This document shows positions 1 to 13,189 of a DNA stretch of 64,000 bases, piece after piece. A program made the position numbers and the translations under genes. Under the pieces are notes generated by a model that saw only the letters and a program-made list of their open reading frames with translations, made no database searches and was not told the DNA's origin. Origin of the DNA: Phalacrocorax aristotelis (taxonomy: Eukaryota > Chordata > Aves > Suliformes > Phalacrocoracidae); contig NC_134288.1 in assembly GCF_949628215.1 (NCBI RefSeq), positions 7,121,182 through 7,185,181 on the forward strand, in the 5' to 3' direction. The first letter of the stretch is position 1; each line of letters starts with the position of its first letter.

Positions 1-2433
1 CATTCTCTTTCCTTCCTTCTAGCTTTCCCACCTCTAGCTTTTGTCTTGTGATTTACCCCCAGATGAGAAAGTCAGGAACAAATACCTGAGCCAGGGTGTC
101 TGAATATCAGTGAAAAAAGTGACCTGAACCACTAGCAAGGTGTGCTAAATGCACAGACTGTTCCTGAGTGTGCGCAAGAAGGCTTTAGTCCCAACCCCCT
201 ATTGTCATCCTGCTGCTGATTTGCTCTATTAATTGCTAGGCAGGGTGTCCCCTGTGCAGGACCTGCCTTTCAGAAAATGACCTTGGGCTCTAGTCTGTGT
301 GCAAATATTGCAAACAAGTTACAGGTGAAATTTCTAGTATATTCTAATGTGAGGAAGGCAATTTTCAGTCCTGACACCCAATCCTGTGCTGGTGAGTGGA
401 GGGTCCTTTGATGCAGTTAGTATGGGAGAAGGTTAAAGTGAAAGGTTGAGGTGAGCTCCAGGACTCCAGTTCCTCTGGACTGAGCCACAGTGGGATGACC
501 TGCATCTGCCTGGCTTTTCTGATCGGAGAGCTCCTTGTGCTTGGTAATGCCTGGGGTGCTGGGGACAGGTCTTTCAGTGCTGGTGATCAGGCTGGAAGTT
601 TGGTGGTCTGATACAGATTTTGTCTAAATGTGTATGGTGTGTTTTTAGTTATGGGAAGTTTTGTTTTCAGGCTATCTTTATTGCCACATTTACTCCCTCT
701 TGTGCAGAGGAAGCATGGAAATTTTCAGCCTATCCGGGGAAGGGAGTGCCTGAGGGTGAGGTACAGTGTGAAGGATACAGTTCATGACCCAACTCCTTCA
801 CCTTTAACTGTTGGTGTGATGTGAAGTTGCACTGGTGTACTGGATTAGTGACGCTACCCCGGCATGGGTGCATGCTCCCTCCTGCTGCAGGAGCTGCATC
901 TCCCTGCAGGGAGATGAGGCAGGCAGCTGCCTGTCATAATGCAGTGGCATTGGAAGTCTTGCACTGTTATCCTGCAGCCACCAGCACCCGTCTGTCAGAG
1001 TCCATGGTTTCCCCTGATAAATTTTTGAGAAATACTGAGTAGGCTGATTCTAGAAAGCTTTAGTTTGAAGTGGGAAACTGAAGACCAGGCCCCCGATTAA
1101 AATGGTAAAGCTCAAGGACCTGTTACTGTTTAAGTTTGCAAGTGGGCTTTGATGTTTGCATGCTCTACTTTTCATTTTCTCCATATGTATACTGTCCTCT
1201 TGATTTACTGTCCACATGTGTAATTTACACGGCCATAAACACCAGAGGCTACCCCTCCAGATCTTGGGAATGGTGCTTGAGTCTGGGTAGGATATTGAGG
1301 AGCTTCTCTGTCTTGGAGGCTTCAATCTTCGAAGTCTACCTTGGTTTGAACGTTAGAAGGCAGCAGTGTTCCCTTTATGGCAGCAGCACGCTGCATCCCT
1401 GAGTAATAACTGCATGTTGCTCCATTTCTCCAGAGCCTGCCAGCTCCCCATGCACCGATTACAGCCTTTGGAAAGCCAGCCAAGTCTCCTTCCTTGGAAA
1501 GCCACACAGATGTGAGCTGTAATAGCCCAGTAACTTGGGAGACGTTTGAATGAAGCTCCTTGATTAAAAGGATACTGTCGGATGCTCTCCTCCCCCTCCA
1601 TTATCTGGAGTGCTGTCTTGGAAGCTTGAAACTAGCGCGTCTTGCTCAGCCATTTTTTATATGTCCTTTTCCAGTTGGCACACTCTGACTGATAGAAACC
1701 AAGATGCTAAAGCAATATTTATACTCAAATGCATTTAATGAAAGGAGGCAATCTGCATGTGTGTGCTTTCTCAGATGAGACTGGCGCTGTTCCCTTGTGT
1801 TTTTCCAAGATAACTAGACTTTATTTCCCATGGCTGAAATATTATCTGTCATCTCCCCTGAAGGAAGCAAGCAGGATATCTAAGCATTCCTTGTTAGTCC
1901 AGGTAAAGAAAGCTTTGCTTGCAATTCCCTCCCTGGATTTTGGGCTTGGTTTAGAGGCTCTGAACTTTACTTTCTTACTACTGTTTTGGGGAATATTTTT
2001 TGTCTTGCCCATGATAATGATTAACATTTGGCAGAAATACCTGCTGAGTGTTTCTACACCCGCTGGTGCTTATATGCTATCTTCTCCTTTTCCTAATTTG
2101 AATAATTTTCATTTAGTGTTGATTTCTTCTTGCCTTTAAAGATGGTTTTGGTTTTCTCCTCCAAAGCCTGTTTTAGACACTTAAGCTTTTAACGGCTTCT
2201 CTGGTAACAAGCTGTTTCTGTGCATAAACTCACACTCATCAAAAAGCACATGCAAAAGAAGCAGAGATGGTGCTGCTCAAGTCTCATTAAATGTGGACTC
2301 AATTTGATAGAGATGTGTTCCAACAGAGATACCCAGCATTTGCTTCCTTTGGCTTAAACTCAAGTTCTCAAAGTGAGCTGTCAGCAAATAGTAAAAAAAA
2401 CATTACTGACTGTTTTTTAATTGATTCTTGTAG
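1..2433 (+). other. MANBAL: Last intron of MANBAL (3' part)
   Basis: This stretch precedes the acceptor of the MANBAL terminal exon (TTTTTTAATTGATTCTTGTAG ends at 2433). I looked for the conserved N-terminal part of MANBAL, the exon with the LLRYGLFLGAIFQLI membrane segment, and did not find it, so the earlier exons should lie left of the window. The sequence is AT-richer than the SRC region. I see no convincing exon, RNA gene or mobile element in it; the short open frames have no recognisable similarity. Confidence 0.6.
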
Positions 2434-2541
2434 GACTCGGACAGTTTTGAGCCTAAGAATTCGGAAACAGTGAAGAAGCCGAAGGCAGCTGCTCCACAGA
2501 TAAGCAGGAAACCCAAGAAGGAAACCAAAAAGAAACGATAA
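2434..2541 (+). CDS. MANBAL: MANBAL terminal coding exon (beta-mannosidase-like protein, C-terminus)
   Basis: The exon reads as 35 codons plus TAA, in frame from its first base. It opens with [17 protein letters not shown] and closes with the lysine-rich tail [10 protein letters not shown]. From memory, human MANBAL (85 aa) ends in [21 protein letters not shown], and this tail matches it closely. MANBAL is a small protein with one hydrophobic segment, encoded upstream and missing here; its name comes from proximity or similarity naming and it has no mannosidase domain. A strong acceptor (TTGATTCTTGTAG) sets the start and the TAA at 2539-2541 the end. The basic, disordered tail probably faces the cytosol, which is an inference. 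The next gene on the same strand is SRC, as in human, which supports the assignment. The phase relative to the missing exon cannot be checked here. Confidence 0.88.
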   Translation, partial: [35 protein letters not shown]

Positions 2542-4885
2542 AGCCATGACTGATGAGCCTCAAAAGACAAAATCAGCTATAATCATGCTTCCTCAGCGAT
2601 GACATCAAAGGCAACTAACTATACTAAATGGTTTTCTGGCATTGCCATGCTTTACCTTTCAGGGACAAGAGAGAAGGAACTTGTAAGAGCAGAAGGGGCA
2701 GGGTTCTCCCATAGATTTTGTACAGGCAAAGAGGAGTTCACATATCCAGGACTTCATTTGACGTGATTAATGTGTCAGTCATCATTAAAGTGACTTCTGT
2801 AATTTCTGATGGGTAGAGAGGGCTGTTGTCCCAGGTCCTCCATGCTGGCAAGGATTTGTAGTAAAGTCCCTGTGGAAGGTGGAGCATGGGTTTGCTACTT
2901 TGGATACCAGTTTGTGTTGTATTTTTTGAAGGCAGAGGGATCAAATGGATCAAGGATGCCACACTACACAGCTTTGTATTCGTCTCTGTTGTCATCTAGT
3001 CTGAAATACATAGCTGCATTTTATGGCTTAATAACAATGTCTTTGTCATATTCTTTAATTCTTTAGGTAATAACTCATCAGATTCCAGACTGCTGTAGAT
3101 GAAAGCTTTCATTTCCCCAGCGTCACTACCTCTTTCTTATTCCCCACCCATGCATTTTCCTTTCTATTCCCACCCTTGAAAGAAGGTACATTGCAGGGAA
3201 TTGAGGCTGTGGTGGGGACTGCAGTGACTGCAAGGGTAAGGGAACAATCTGATTCTGGAAGGTGCAGAACTTAATGCCTGTGCTAATGGGATGTTCTTGG
3301 AAACTTGGGAAGACCAGGTACTGCGTGTTGGAGAAAAGCTGCTCTGAGGCAGGATACTCAGAGTGCTGCATTGGTCATCTATCAAACTGCACTGCCTAGC
3401 CATACTGTTGACAAACCCCCTGTGAGCTAGCCAAGCCCTAACCGTGTGCTCCATTTCAACGCAACTGTAGTTCGTTGCATTTGCTAACTCCCTCCTAGCC
3501 TTACCTACTGTAGTCTGCTGTATCTCTTCTTTGTCGAATTCTTCCTGAAGTTAAATATGGTCTCAGCCTGAGGAGATGTGGTATTTTAAGATCCATGGGG
3601 TGGCAAGTTGGCAGTGTAGCATGACTATATGGCAAGAGACATATTCACTTATGTTCCTTCAGGCTCTGGCTCTCCAGGCCCAGGGACAATCTAGTATTAA
3701 TTTAAATATGGCTAGACAGGACTGGAAAGAGATAGGTGGTGACATAGCCACAGAGCCTCTGTAGGGCAACTCGAGCTTCCTGATGCCAGCTCACATCTTG
3801 GTTTGTTTGATCACGAATGAGTCAATGGGAGGAGAACCTGCTATTTTAGGCGCACCCAGGGTTCGGAGCAGCTTTGAAGGAAAGGATTCTCTGGCAGGGC
3901 TGCAAGTCTGCGCTCCTTTTTGCATACGTAGACTCCCGTCCTCAATTCACAAATGCTTTGTGAGCCCAGATACGGTAGCAGTGTTGTGCTGAGTGTTCTC
4001 TAACAGGAATTGAACAGCACGTTTACAGGAACCATCAGTTTTGAGAACAGCCGCGTTCCCTGCTTGCTCTTGCTTTTGGTGGGTGAGACAGATGGATCCC
4101 AGTACGGGTTTGATTTAACCTGTCACTGCTTCCCTGCTCCAGGCTCCCTGCTTCTCTTAACCAGAATGCTGACACCAAGTTGCCCTGCTTAAAATCCAGC
4201 TTAGAGTTCTGCTTTAAATTCAGTGTTTTCTTTTTCTTTTTTTTTTTTTTGAGCTACATAAAGGCAATACTAGGAGGACAGAACAAAGCATGGGAGAGTC
4301 AAGCACTCTAAAGTTGCTTTGAGTTCTCAGTACAAAGAAACATTACAAACATTTCCCACGCAAATAACAAAGAACAATAATGTCCTATGAGTTTCCACTA
4401 TGGACCTGTGTTCCTGTCTGTGATCTGCAGGGGAAAGAAAAGCGTTGCCACTGCCCTGCATAGGTACTGCAGATCTTGCATTTTAGTAAATGAGGATGGT
4501 GGTTGTTTTATCTACCAACTCTGGCTTTCTGCAGGTTACCTAAAGGGGAGGGGGTTAATGCTTTAACAGAATTGCAACTATGGAAATAGTAGCATACTCA
4601 TTACCCGAAATATAGAAGTGCTTCTACAGCTAAGAACCAGTTAGCAAGGAGCACTGTGTGGCTGTTACCTGAAATAGGAGGCCACTACATCAACATCTAC
4701 ATCTAGCTATCTGCAGGCTGGCTTGCTCATTGCTAAGTAGAAATCATGGATATTGGGGTTTGGTTTTGTTGGAGGGAAGAGGGATTAAGATAAATTTCCC
4801 AGTCTGTTCCAAGAGCTGAACTTATAGTGTGTTTGTATTTTAGTTTCTCTTGAACTGTGTAATAAATACAATCAGAATCTCTTTG
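2542..4885 (+). other. MANBAL: Probable MANBAL 3' UTR
   Basis: The sequence after the MANBAL stop is AT-rich with no convincing open frame. The first canonical AATAAA on this strand is at 4861-4866, with U/GU-rich sequence 15-50 bases later. The 3' UTR would be about 2.3 kb if that is the main end. A second AATAAA lies at 5223-5228. There are no transcript data, so an earlier end with a variant signal is possible. Confidence 0.4.
4861..4866 (+). terminator. MANBAL: Candidate polyadenylation signal for MANBAL
   Basis: AATAAA in the context GTGTAATAAATACAATC, followed by T-rich and TTGTGCTG sequence that could act as the downstream element. It is the first canonical signal after the MANBAL stop. 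An alternative AATAAA occurs at 5223-5228. Confidence 0.4.
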
Positions 4886-4889
4886 TTTA

Positions 4890-7800
4890 AAAAGAAATCT
4901 CTTTTTAAAGTTGTGCTGACTCTTTCCATGCATTCATTGTGAAAGCTGCCAGAACTCTTAGAGTATAGGAACACAGGGACATAAATAACCTATTCATAAA
5001 AACGATCCATTAAGGGAAAGCCTTTCAGATCCTTTAATCTGCGAGAAATTGGTTAGTTAATACTGTCAGGCATGTGTGTATCTGTGTTTGACTTGGAAGT
5101 AGCAAATTATTTCCCAGTACAGCTTCAGCTTCCTGGAAAGAAGGAGGAAATGGTGCAATTACTAAATTAATTTGCCTCTCACAAGAGATTTTGTTTCCAA
5201 GAGCCCCCATGAAGGTAGCAATAATAAAGGCATCATTTGTTAATAATACAAGCAGGGGATTAGATGGGGATTCAATAGACTGATAATAGGGATTTTCAGT
5301 AGCTCCTCACTGTGTGATCGTAGCTCAAGTTTATGTGGCTGGAGCGTGGAGCTGCGGTGGTCGCTCTTCTTGGCTGTGGTAAGACCGGTGTGGTAGCCAA
5401 GCTCTGGCGAGCGTCTGTTGGTTCCCTCGCCAGAAAACCCAAAACCCAAAACGATAGAAGGACTAATGTGGTGACTCCTTTAATTCCTAAGCACTTTTCT
5501 CCAGGCTGTTTAGTAATTAACATCCCAAAGGGAGCTGAAGACCTCATTAAGTCACTTTTATTGAAGGGGAGGTTTTCAAAGGTCTGCCTCCACATACCAG
5601 CCCAGTAGGCAGCACCTTGGTGAGCAGCACCTTGCTCTGCCACCCAAAGCCCAGGAGCAGGACTGAGAGCTGGGTTTCCTCTGCTAATGCACGTTACAAA
5701 GTTCCTTTCCCTCAACAGGCCGGCCTCAGCTCTGAAGAAACATGGCTGGGGGTTGAGAATTCCTTGCTTCGTTTTTGATCATGTTCAAGCACCTCTGCCT
5801 CTCTGGCCAGGCTCATCTTGAGAGCTGTGGCCATCACCATCCCCTTGAGCTGTCCCACGCTCACAATACATCCTTGTGCTCCTCCAGTGCAAGCAGCACA
5901 ATCCCTTGAGACAGGCTAATAAGTAGCTCATGACTGGAGTTCCAGTTCACATAGTACAATTAAATCCCTGTTAATCTTGTTCAGACCTAATTTACTTTCA
6001 TTCTCATACACACGCTTCTCTCTGCTTCAGAGAGATTCTGGTGAGGTTCCCTACTGACAGGAACTGAAGAGCCCAAGGCCATCTTTGAAGGGGACTGATG
6101 TTTGCAGAGCAGCCCCCTTGTTGAGTCAATAAGCTAAGATTATTTCCCAGCCTGACATGAAGAATGTGAAAATATTCCTTTGGTGCCTGGATTTCAGGGA
6201 GGGTCAAGGCTGGATCTGGTGATGCTCAAGGAGAAAATAAGGAAGCTGTAGGAGGGGAGGACCTGCTCTGTATCTGTGTCCCAAGGCACTGCTGAACTGT
6301 TCCCCTGTGTGTGTGTGTGTTGGTTTTTGGACAGCTGAGAGCTGGGGTGCTGGACTTCTCTCCTGGGAGCCTCTCTCACACGCTGATACTTCTTCCAGGC
6401 AGAAGTTATGTTGTTCACAGCCTATGGCCTGCAGGGATTGAGATGACTGTATTGATTCAGTTGCTTATTAATCTCATGAGGCATCAGAGACTGACTGCAG
6501 CAAGAAAATGGGATGATGAATGGGGAATGCTGGAGTACAGAGCATGGCTTCTTGTTAGTGATTAGGTTGATTGCTAGCTTTGGCACTGTGAAGGGATCTG
6601 ATCCTCCTCCTCTTCCTCATCCAACCAGAAGGGGTGATTGGTTTGGGGGGCATTCCCTTTCTCTCTGCCAAGAGACATGGGCTGTTATCAGTGTTTGCAT
6701 TTCTTCTTAAATTGGCAGTTACTGCAGGTCCAAGGTCCTGCTCTTCTCCTCTGGTAGTGTGTGGCTTTTGAGCAGTTATCTGTGGGTGTTTGCTGTCTTT
6801 TGGTACCTGGGCCAGCGTGCAGTAGCTGGTCTAAGTGTCTCTTGCTTTGGGCTGGCAGTTTCATGTTGATTCTTCCCAATTTATGGCTTTTTCTCTCACC
6901 ATAACATGCCCCCATGCCTCCTCTTGTTGCCTCCACCCTGTAGACTCATGTCCGTTGCAATTCTTCCGTCCTTGCAGCCAAATTTAACTGCCAGTGACAG
7001 ACAGTGGGTATCACCTGCTGGGACAAGGACTGATACAAAGAAAGAACACATGGAGAAGCAGCCAGGATGGAGAAAGGTGTCCCCTTGTAGTCAGCCCCAT
7101 CAGCACGTTTCTCTTCCCTGATGATTTTTCCAACCAGCAGATGTAACTGCTGGGGAAGGACAGCTCTCTGCCTTGGGAGCCCCAGGAAGCCGTGTCATGC
7201 ACATCAGCCTACCCCGGAGCCATGAGGAGTTAAAATGATTAAATATTACACTTCCAAGCTCTTGTGACAAGTGAGCGCTATGGGGCTGTGCATGCTTCAT
7301 GCCACCCGTTCAGATCCTGCTCCTCGCCAGCACACGCAGACTTGTCTTGTGCAATCCCCAACCTCTGGCAGTGCTCACTTCCCTCCTCCCAGCTTCCCTG
7401 GTTTCATTATTGCCTGGAGGCCCCAGTATGGCTTTGATGCTCCTTGCGCCCTGCTTTGCTGGAGGCGTGAGCAGCCATGCACCGGGAAACCGCAGTCCCA
7501 GCAAGGACCACAGCGATGCAGAGCAGGTGGTTGGAGCAGAGAGGCTGACAGGTTCCTCAATGGCTCCAGCCCAGCCTTTCTGGCTGGTAGGTACAAGGTA
7601 AACCTGCTTCAGATCACATCTGCTTTGATTTTCAAAAACATATGTTGCCTGGCTGATATCTCTTGTCACACTTGAAGAGCTCAGCTCCCAAATGGGAGAT
7701 GCTGTGGGTGGAGGGGGTTGAAGGGCTCTCACTTCTTCCTATCTTCAGTCCTATGCAAGGAGCTGTGTCCCTAGTACCATGTTCTGCTGGAAGTCCTATT

Positions 7801-10800
7801 TATGTGCTAAATGCCATGTTCCTTATCTGTGAAACCTGCACTCTGGACTGTCCCCTTGTTTCTTGCCAGAAGGGTATCTGAGCCTCTGAGGTGCCGCCCC
7901 TGTAAGTGTCAAGTTCAGCCAGTCCCAGTTCATGGACTGGGGCCACAGATGGCATCAGCACTGGCCTGAGACCTCTCACGTTTTGCCCATGCTGAGGCTA
8001 CAACCCCAGTGCCTCTGGCTCCAAGGCTAGTTCCTACTGCCTTCTCTTTGGCTGCTGCTTCTGCAAAAGCCATCCCAAACTTGCAAATTCACCTCGCCAA
8101 AAGCAAAAGTACAGAGTATGACAGGCACTGGTGAGTTCTCACAGGGCAAAGCTGCTCCCTCCGCTCAGGGATCGGGCTCCAGACACTTCCTGCTGTTATT
8201 TGTGCCTCTGCTCCAGCAGCGTGGGCAAGAGCTGCACTGGAGGCATGCTGCTGGTGTGGGGCCTGTCGGGTCACATCTCTCCGTCTCCCCAAGGACAGCT
8301 CTTGCGCATCGGCATGTGCCGGGTGGGCCCATGCTGTAGTCAAACGGCTGGACCGTGGCTCCTGGGGTCTGTGTGGGAGAGGGTCCTCGTGCTGCGGCAG
8401 CTCCTTTGGATGACTGAAGCAGACGTCCCCGAGCATCAGCCTCTGTGGTGAATAGAATTGCAGGGAGGACAGTTTTTGGGAGAAGGGGAGAGGCTGCAAC
8501 CGTTTCTGCTCCCTACCTCCCTCCTCACTTAGCTCATTTTAAACTGAGCATGGATCCAAACATCATACGGTTTAAATTTTTCAGATTCAGACTTTGGCCT
8601 CCTTAGCCCATCCCTCGCTCAAAGGACCAAGACTGGATGATTAATGGGAAACACCCTTGTGTCTGCTCCGGCTCCGCTTGGCGCAGGCTGCGGCCGCTTG
8701 CGGGCCGGTGAGCAGCTGGGTGCTGGCAGGGACGTTGCTGCCCGGGGAATGCCACAGCCCCCGGGGCAGGGTCACCTGGACGTGGCCACCAGAGCTCTGC
8801 ACTAGCCAGCCACCCCTCTGCTGCTCTGTCAGCAAAGCAAGCTGGAACAAGGGCTATAAATCTCATCTGGATGAGTTTCCATGGGCTTTTCTGTTGGTAC
8901 TAAGACTGGCCAAAAAGCAGAATTTCCACCACTGGGAAATGCTCACATTTTGTGTGCAGCTTTTCTGCTGAGCTGAGGCAAGATGTGGAAAGTGTCAGAT
9001 TTTTGCCCAAATGAGCTATTCTAAAATACCCAATTCAGATTGTATCGAATCACCTTATCAGTCAGAAACCTGACAGGAAATGTTGTGCCTCTATTGAACA
9101 TGCAGATAATTTCTCCCCACAGCTGTTGAACTCGCTGCCTCCTTATCAAATATTTGCACATCACCGAGTCAGTGGTTTCCCCACGGTCCTTTCCCCCAGG
9201 GAATTTTGCAGTGACACTTCCTGGCTGGGGCCGCCTCTGTGCTAGGGTTAAGGGCCCCTTTTGCATGGCAGATTGTCACCATGCTGAGGGACACGATGGG
9301 TCCTGAGCTGTCCTGAGCCCTCCTGGTGACTTCTCAGCTGCCCCATTTTACCCTCCAACTTGCGGGACGCTGGCATTTGCCACTTGGCTCCTGCAGCCCT
9401 GATGTTCAGTGTGGGAGAGAATGGCCAGAATTAGCATTTCTTCCATGAAATATTGCCAAATGGCTCATACTGCAGGAGTTATTCTGGTCAATCCCCCCTA
9501 GTAAATCAGCTCCTGAGCTCGTAACTGCAGCTTCCTTAACAGGGCTGGCGGTGCTGATCGTTTGCCATCACACACTCACTATTTGCAGGGCAAGAGCCAT
9601 GGCTGCTTCTGTGTCTGTCCAGCATCTCAAATACAACCATTATATTATTAATAGTAATAATTTGTGCAAATGTATTTGGAATCTGCAGTGAGCAAAATGC
9701 AGCTAGCCTCAGGAACAGAATCCATTAGACAAAACTTATTCACGCTTGCCAAGAGGATGCTTAAAAATAAATCTGGCTGGAGATGAATAGATGTTTTGTT
9801 GCAAATCCACAGCTATGTTGGAGAGGTCATGACTCAGATCAATTTCTAGACCCAAAAAGCACCCTCTCACTTCGCAGGAAGATTTCAGGAGCACCGTGGA
9901 GCAGTTTGATCTCCATACCTGGAGGGGGAAGGAGCCACATACTTACTTACTCATGAGTGTGACAGCGCTTTTCCTGTAGTAACTCTCAGTCTTCTCCTTC
10001 CGAATTAAATCTGCGTAAAGGTCAGCAAGAAAGCACAGGAATACCTGAGCACATCTTGATTTCTTGATAGAATATCATTTCAAGACGTGCTGTAATAACT
10101 GAGCCACCAGAAATATTCAGTGCTAATTTTTTTAATTTGCAAGTACCTGGTTTTCAGTTTCTGTTACCCTCTTCCTCTCCCTTGGTGGTTTTTATGGGTG
10201 CTGTTCAAAAGTGAAGAGAAAGAATCATCTAAAGAAAATAAGTTTCAGGGAAGAGACTGAAATGCCTAGTTGAGTAAAAAAGAATAATTGTGGATTAGAC
10301 TGTTTAAAGAGAAATACTCGGAGTGGGGCAGGAGGGAAGGGAAACGGGGCACTGGGGGTGCCCGTCAGGCTCGGGACCTCACGGCTGAGCAGGGGATGCA
10401 CTGAGGTGTGCTGGGTTGCTTAAACTTCAATGGTCTTAAATCACATTATCGCCAGTGCTGCATGTTTAATGTCAGAGTGCTGTGAGGGCACATTCCTGAA
10501 TCTGAGCCCAAAAGATAAGAGGGTGGTTTTAGAGAGTATCTACTTGCCATTTTAAATTTGCGTGTTGGCATCTTCTTCGAAGAGGAGATTATGTCGTGGA
10601 CTTGGTCCGGCGTGTTAAAAAGCACAGTGCCTTTGCTGTTTGCCTTCCGGCAACAGACCAGCATCGCCACAGATGAAAACTATGATTGTAGGACAGCCTG
10701 TAGAAAGGAGTTGATTGCAAAAGAGGAAAACAAAACTCAAATATTTATAAGTCATAATTGCATCTTAGATTTGGGTCTGGATCCAGTAGAGGCTGAGTCA

Positions 10801-12400
10801 TCCTAACCAGCTCACCCAGGGCTGGGGCCGGGTCCTGGCTCCCCCAGGGTGCTCTCCCCTCTGGGAGCGGCACCTCGCGCCTGCTCCAGGACTGCAGAGC
10901 AGCTGCTCCTGGGATCAGGAGGAAGAGGGAACGTCACTGTTTCCCTGTGCAGGCACAGCGGGGAGAAGGCATGGGGGACCCCAAGCATTGACTTGCCCCG
11001 CTCTTTGCCCCACAGTATGGCCCAAGTATTAACGTATGAGCGAGCGGCATGGTACCCCAGGGCTGCCCCAGGCTGCACTGTAAATTCCTTAATCCCATGT
11101 CGACATTCAGTTGAGGAATCCCTCCCTACACATCCCACACCAGCCTGATAGCAGAGGGGGTAGCTATGAATTAACACCCCCAGAAAGCCTCGTTACAACC
11201 CGGGCTGCGGTTTGATGCTCCAGCAAGGAGCAAGCAGGGCTGCTACCCCCAACCCAGCTGCTCCCAGCACCCGCTGCCTCATGGGCATGCAGGAGCCCAG
11301 CCACCCTCTCCCAGCCCTGGGAGGGAGCCCAGAGGGAGGGAAAGCGACGTCCCTGCCGGGCTCAGCCCAGCTGTAGGGACCTTATCAGTGGGCGGCTCCT
11401 CCCAGGGAAGGGCCCCTCCGCGATGTGCTGGCCAGGAGTGATGGATCGGTGTGTGCATGACTCTGTGTTCCTGGTGACTCATGGATTTGCTGGCCTTCGC
11501 CAGTGTCATGGGAAATATTTTTTTAATAACTCAAAAGAACAAGGCAAGAGGGGTGGGAAACAGAAAGAAAAACTCCACCACATAGTTCTCTTAAACTTGT
11601 TAACTTCTCAAATTTTATCTGAAGTGTCAGGTCTTGCTCAGACTAATGGGGTTTTCAGAAATCCCCGAGTGGCTGCAGGGGTCAGTCGGAGGGGGTGACA
11701 GAGGCAGTGCTGGCCATGGAAATACAGCCCACGGGTCACCGGAGCCAGCCAGCAGCCAAGCGTGCCTCATAAACCAGCTAAATGGGGGTTTAAGGAGCGG
11801 GCTGCTTCACCCCATTTCTTCCTGGAGAATAAAGTGACAGGGAACACCTTAGTGGATCACTAATGGGGGAGGTGGGAGGGCTGCCAGTGCTGCTGAGCTG
11901 GTCAGGCAGCCCCGACGGGCTCGGGGCGGACGTCGGGGCGCCTGGCCAAGCCCAGAGCCCGTGTGTGTGCCCCAACACTGCTCTGTGCCAGGGAAAAGCT
12001 GGGCATTTTCCACCTTCTCCCAGCGCTGGCCAGGGAAGGTGCTGAGGAATGAAGGGAGGGATGGCCAGAACTGTCCCTGTGTGCCCACCTTCCCGAGTGG
12101 GACTCGGGGGGGACCCGCACCTCACCTGGCCCTACATGCTGCCAGCTGGGGACCCCAGGAGCACACACAGTTCCGTTTTGCCCCATTTCGGAGGCTGGCA
12201 CCGGCTGCAGGAGGGACCCCTGCCTCCGAAGGGCCCCACAGACCCCCGTGGCCACCCAGGGAGGCCCAGGACCTGGTTTATCTTTTCCTGCTTTTCCTCT
12301 ACACTTAAGTTTTGCCTCCTTCTTCGGAGGTGTGGGAACATGAATTGCAGCCCCCCGGGACAGTGAGGTGTCCCTCCTGGGGATGAAGATACAGATTCGA
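4890..12400. other. Intergenic region MANBAL-SRC
   Basis: About 7.5 kb without a recognisable exon. Composition shifts from AT-rich to GC-rich toward the SRC promoter. A complex AT-rich patch at roughly 9000-10320 (for example the TATATTATTAATAGTAATAA stretch near 9640) stands out as possible regulatory DNA. A short TG run lies near 6306. I see no transposable element. The longest open frames (about 120-140 codons, on both strands near 7300-7700, 8100-8500 and 10800-11200) have no family features and look like chance frames. Confidence 0.55.
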
Positions 12401-12831
12401 GCACGGAGTCTGACAAAACAACGTTTCTCCCAGCTATTCGCTGTGTGTTAGAACTGTTTAATAAAGCAAACCCTAACCCAGCCAGGGTTTAACCTCCTGA
12501 AAATCCTTTCTCTTTTCTGTTACCAGCTTTGGTTTCCAGATGAACACAACAACGCCGCCCGCTGGGGCTGGGCTGAGAGACCCCCTCGGCGGCGGGGAGC
12601 CCCCCGCAGCCCCTCACCCGCAGGGCGGCGCACGGAGGACCGAGGCCGCCGCTCCCACTCGTGTCCCCGGCGCGACCAGGCGTTCCCTCCCGCCGCGGGC
12701 CGGCAGATCCCGGCTGCCCGGAGCCTTCTCCCTTAAAAAAAAAAAAAAACAAAACCCAACAAAAAACAACCCACGGAGGGGAGGGGCTGCTGATTTTTCC
12801 CCCCATCCGCCGTTTCCGGTTTGCTGCCATA

Positions 12832-12909
12832 TTCCTCTTTTTTTTTTTTTTTCCCCTCTTATTTTCCCTCCCCGTGGGTTCTCCCCCCCCACCCCCCCGC
12901 CCCGGAGAA
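12832..12909 (+). promoter_or_regulatory. SRC: Polypyrimidine tract in the SRC promoter
   Basis: An almost pure C/T strand of about 78 bases (only a few purines), starting with CCTC and a long T run, then CCCCTCTTATTTTCCC and long C runs. The human SRC1A promoter is known to depend on polypurine:polypyrimidine (TC) tracts that bind a pyrimidine-strand factor and hnRNP K. A comparable tract at the expected place in a bird suggests shared function; this is inference from position and composition. It could also be an ordinary low-complexity expansion. Confidence 0.5.
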
Positions 12910-13146
12910 GGGGTGAGCGGGGGCGGGCGAGGCAGCAGCGTGCCGGATCCGCGGCGCTGCGCGATGCTGCTCCTGCTCCTGCCGCAGCCCTGAGAGCCCC
13001 GAGAGCCCGGCCCGGCTCGGCCCGGCCCGGTGCGGGCACCCAGCGCGGCGGGGGGGGGCGGCCGCGCCCCCGGCGCGGAGACAAAGCCGGGACCGAGCGC
13101 TGGAGGCGAGCGGCGGGGCCGGCCCCGCTGCGCCCACAGGCGGGAG
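12900..13146 (+). other. SRC: Probable SRC non-coding exon 1 (5' end approximate)
   Basis: GC-rich sequence ending in a strong donor, GGGAG|GTGAGCGG, with the cut after 13146. No start codon with a useful frame leads into SRC, so this would be 5' UTR. The 5' limit is a guess within the CpG island. The next in-gene acceptor of good quality is either the candidate exon at 27164 or the coding exon at 30935. Confidence 0.5.
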
Positions 13147-13189
13147 GTGAGCGGGGGGCCGCTGTGTGCGGGGGGCCGCTGTGGGGCCG

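Larger units (their letters stand above)
12500..13165 (+). promoter_or_regulatory. SRC: SRC CpG-island promoter
   Basis: Sharp onset of very high GC and CpG content with many GGGCGG/CCCGCC-type Sp1-like boxes, no clear TATA box, and a splice-donor consensus at its right edge (CGGGAG|GTGAGC, cut after 13146). It lies about 18 kb upstream of the first SRC coding exon in the same orientation. Human and chicken SRC are known to start in GC-rich TATA-less promoters with non-coding 5' exons, so this is the best candidate for the main SRC promoter. Inside it are a 15-A run at 12735-12749 and a polypyrimidine tract (separate entry). The start site cannot be fixed from sequence alone. Confidence 0.75.
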
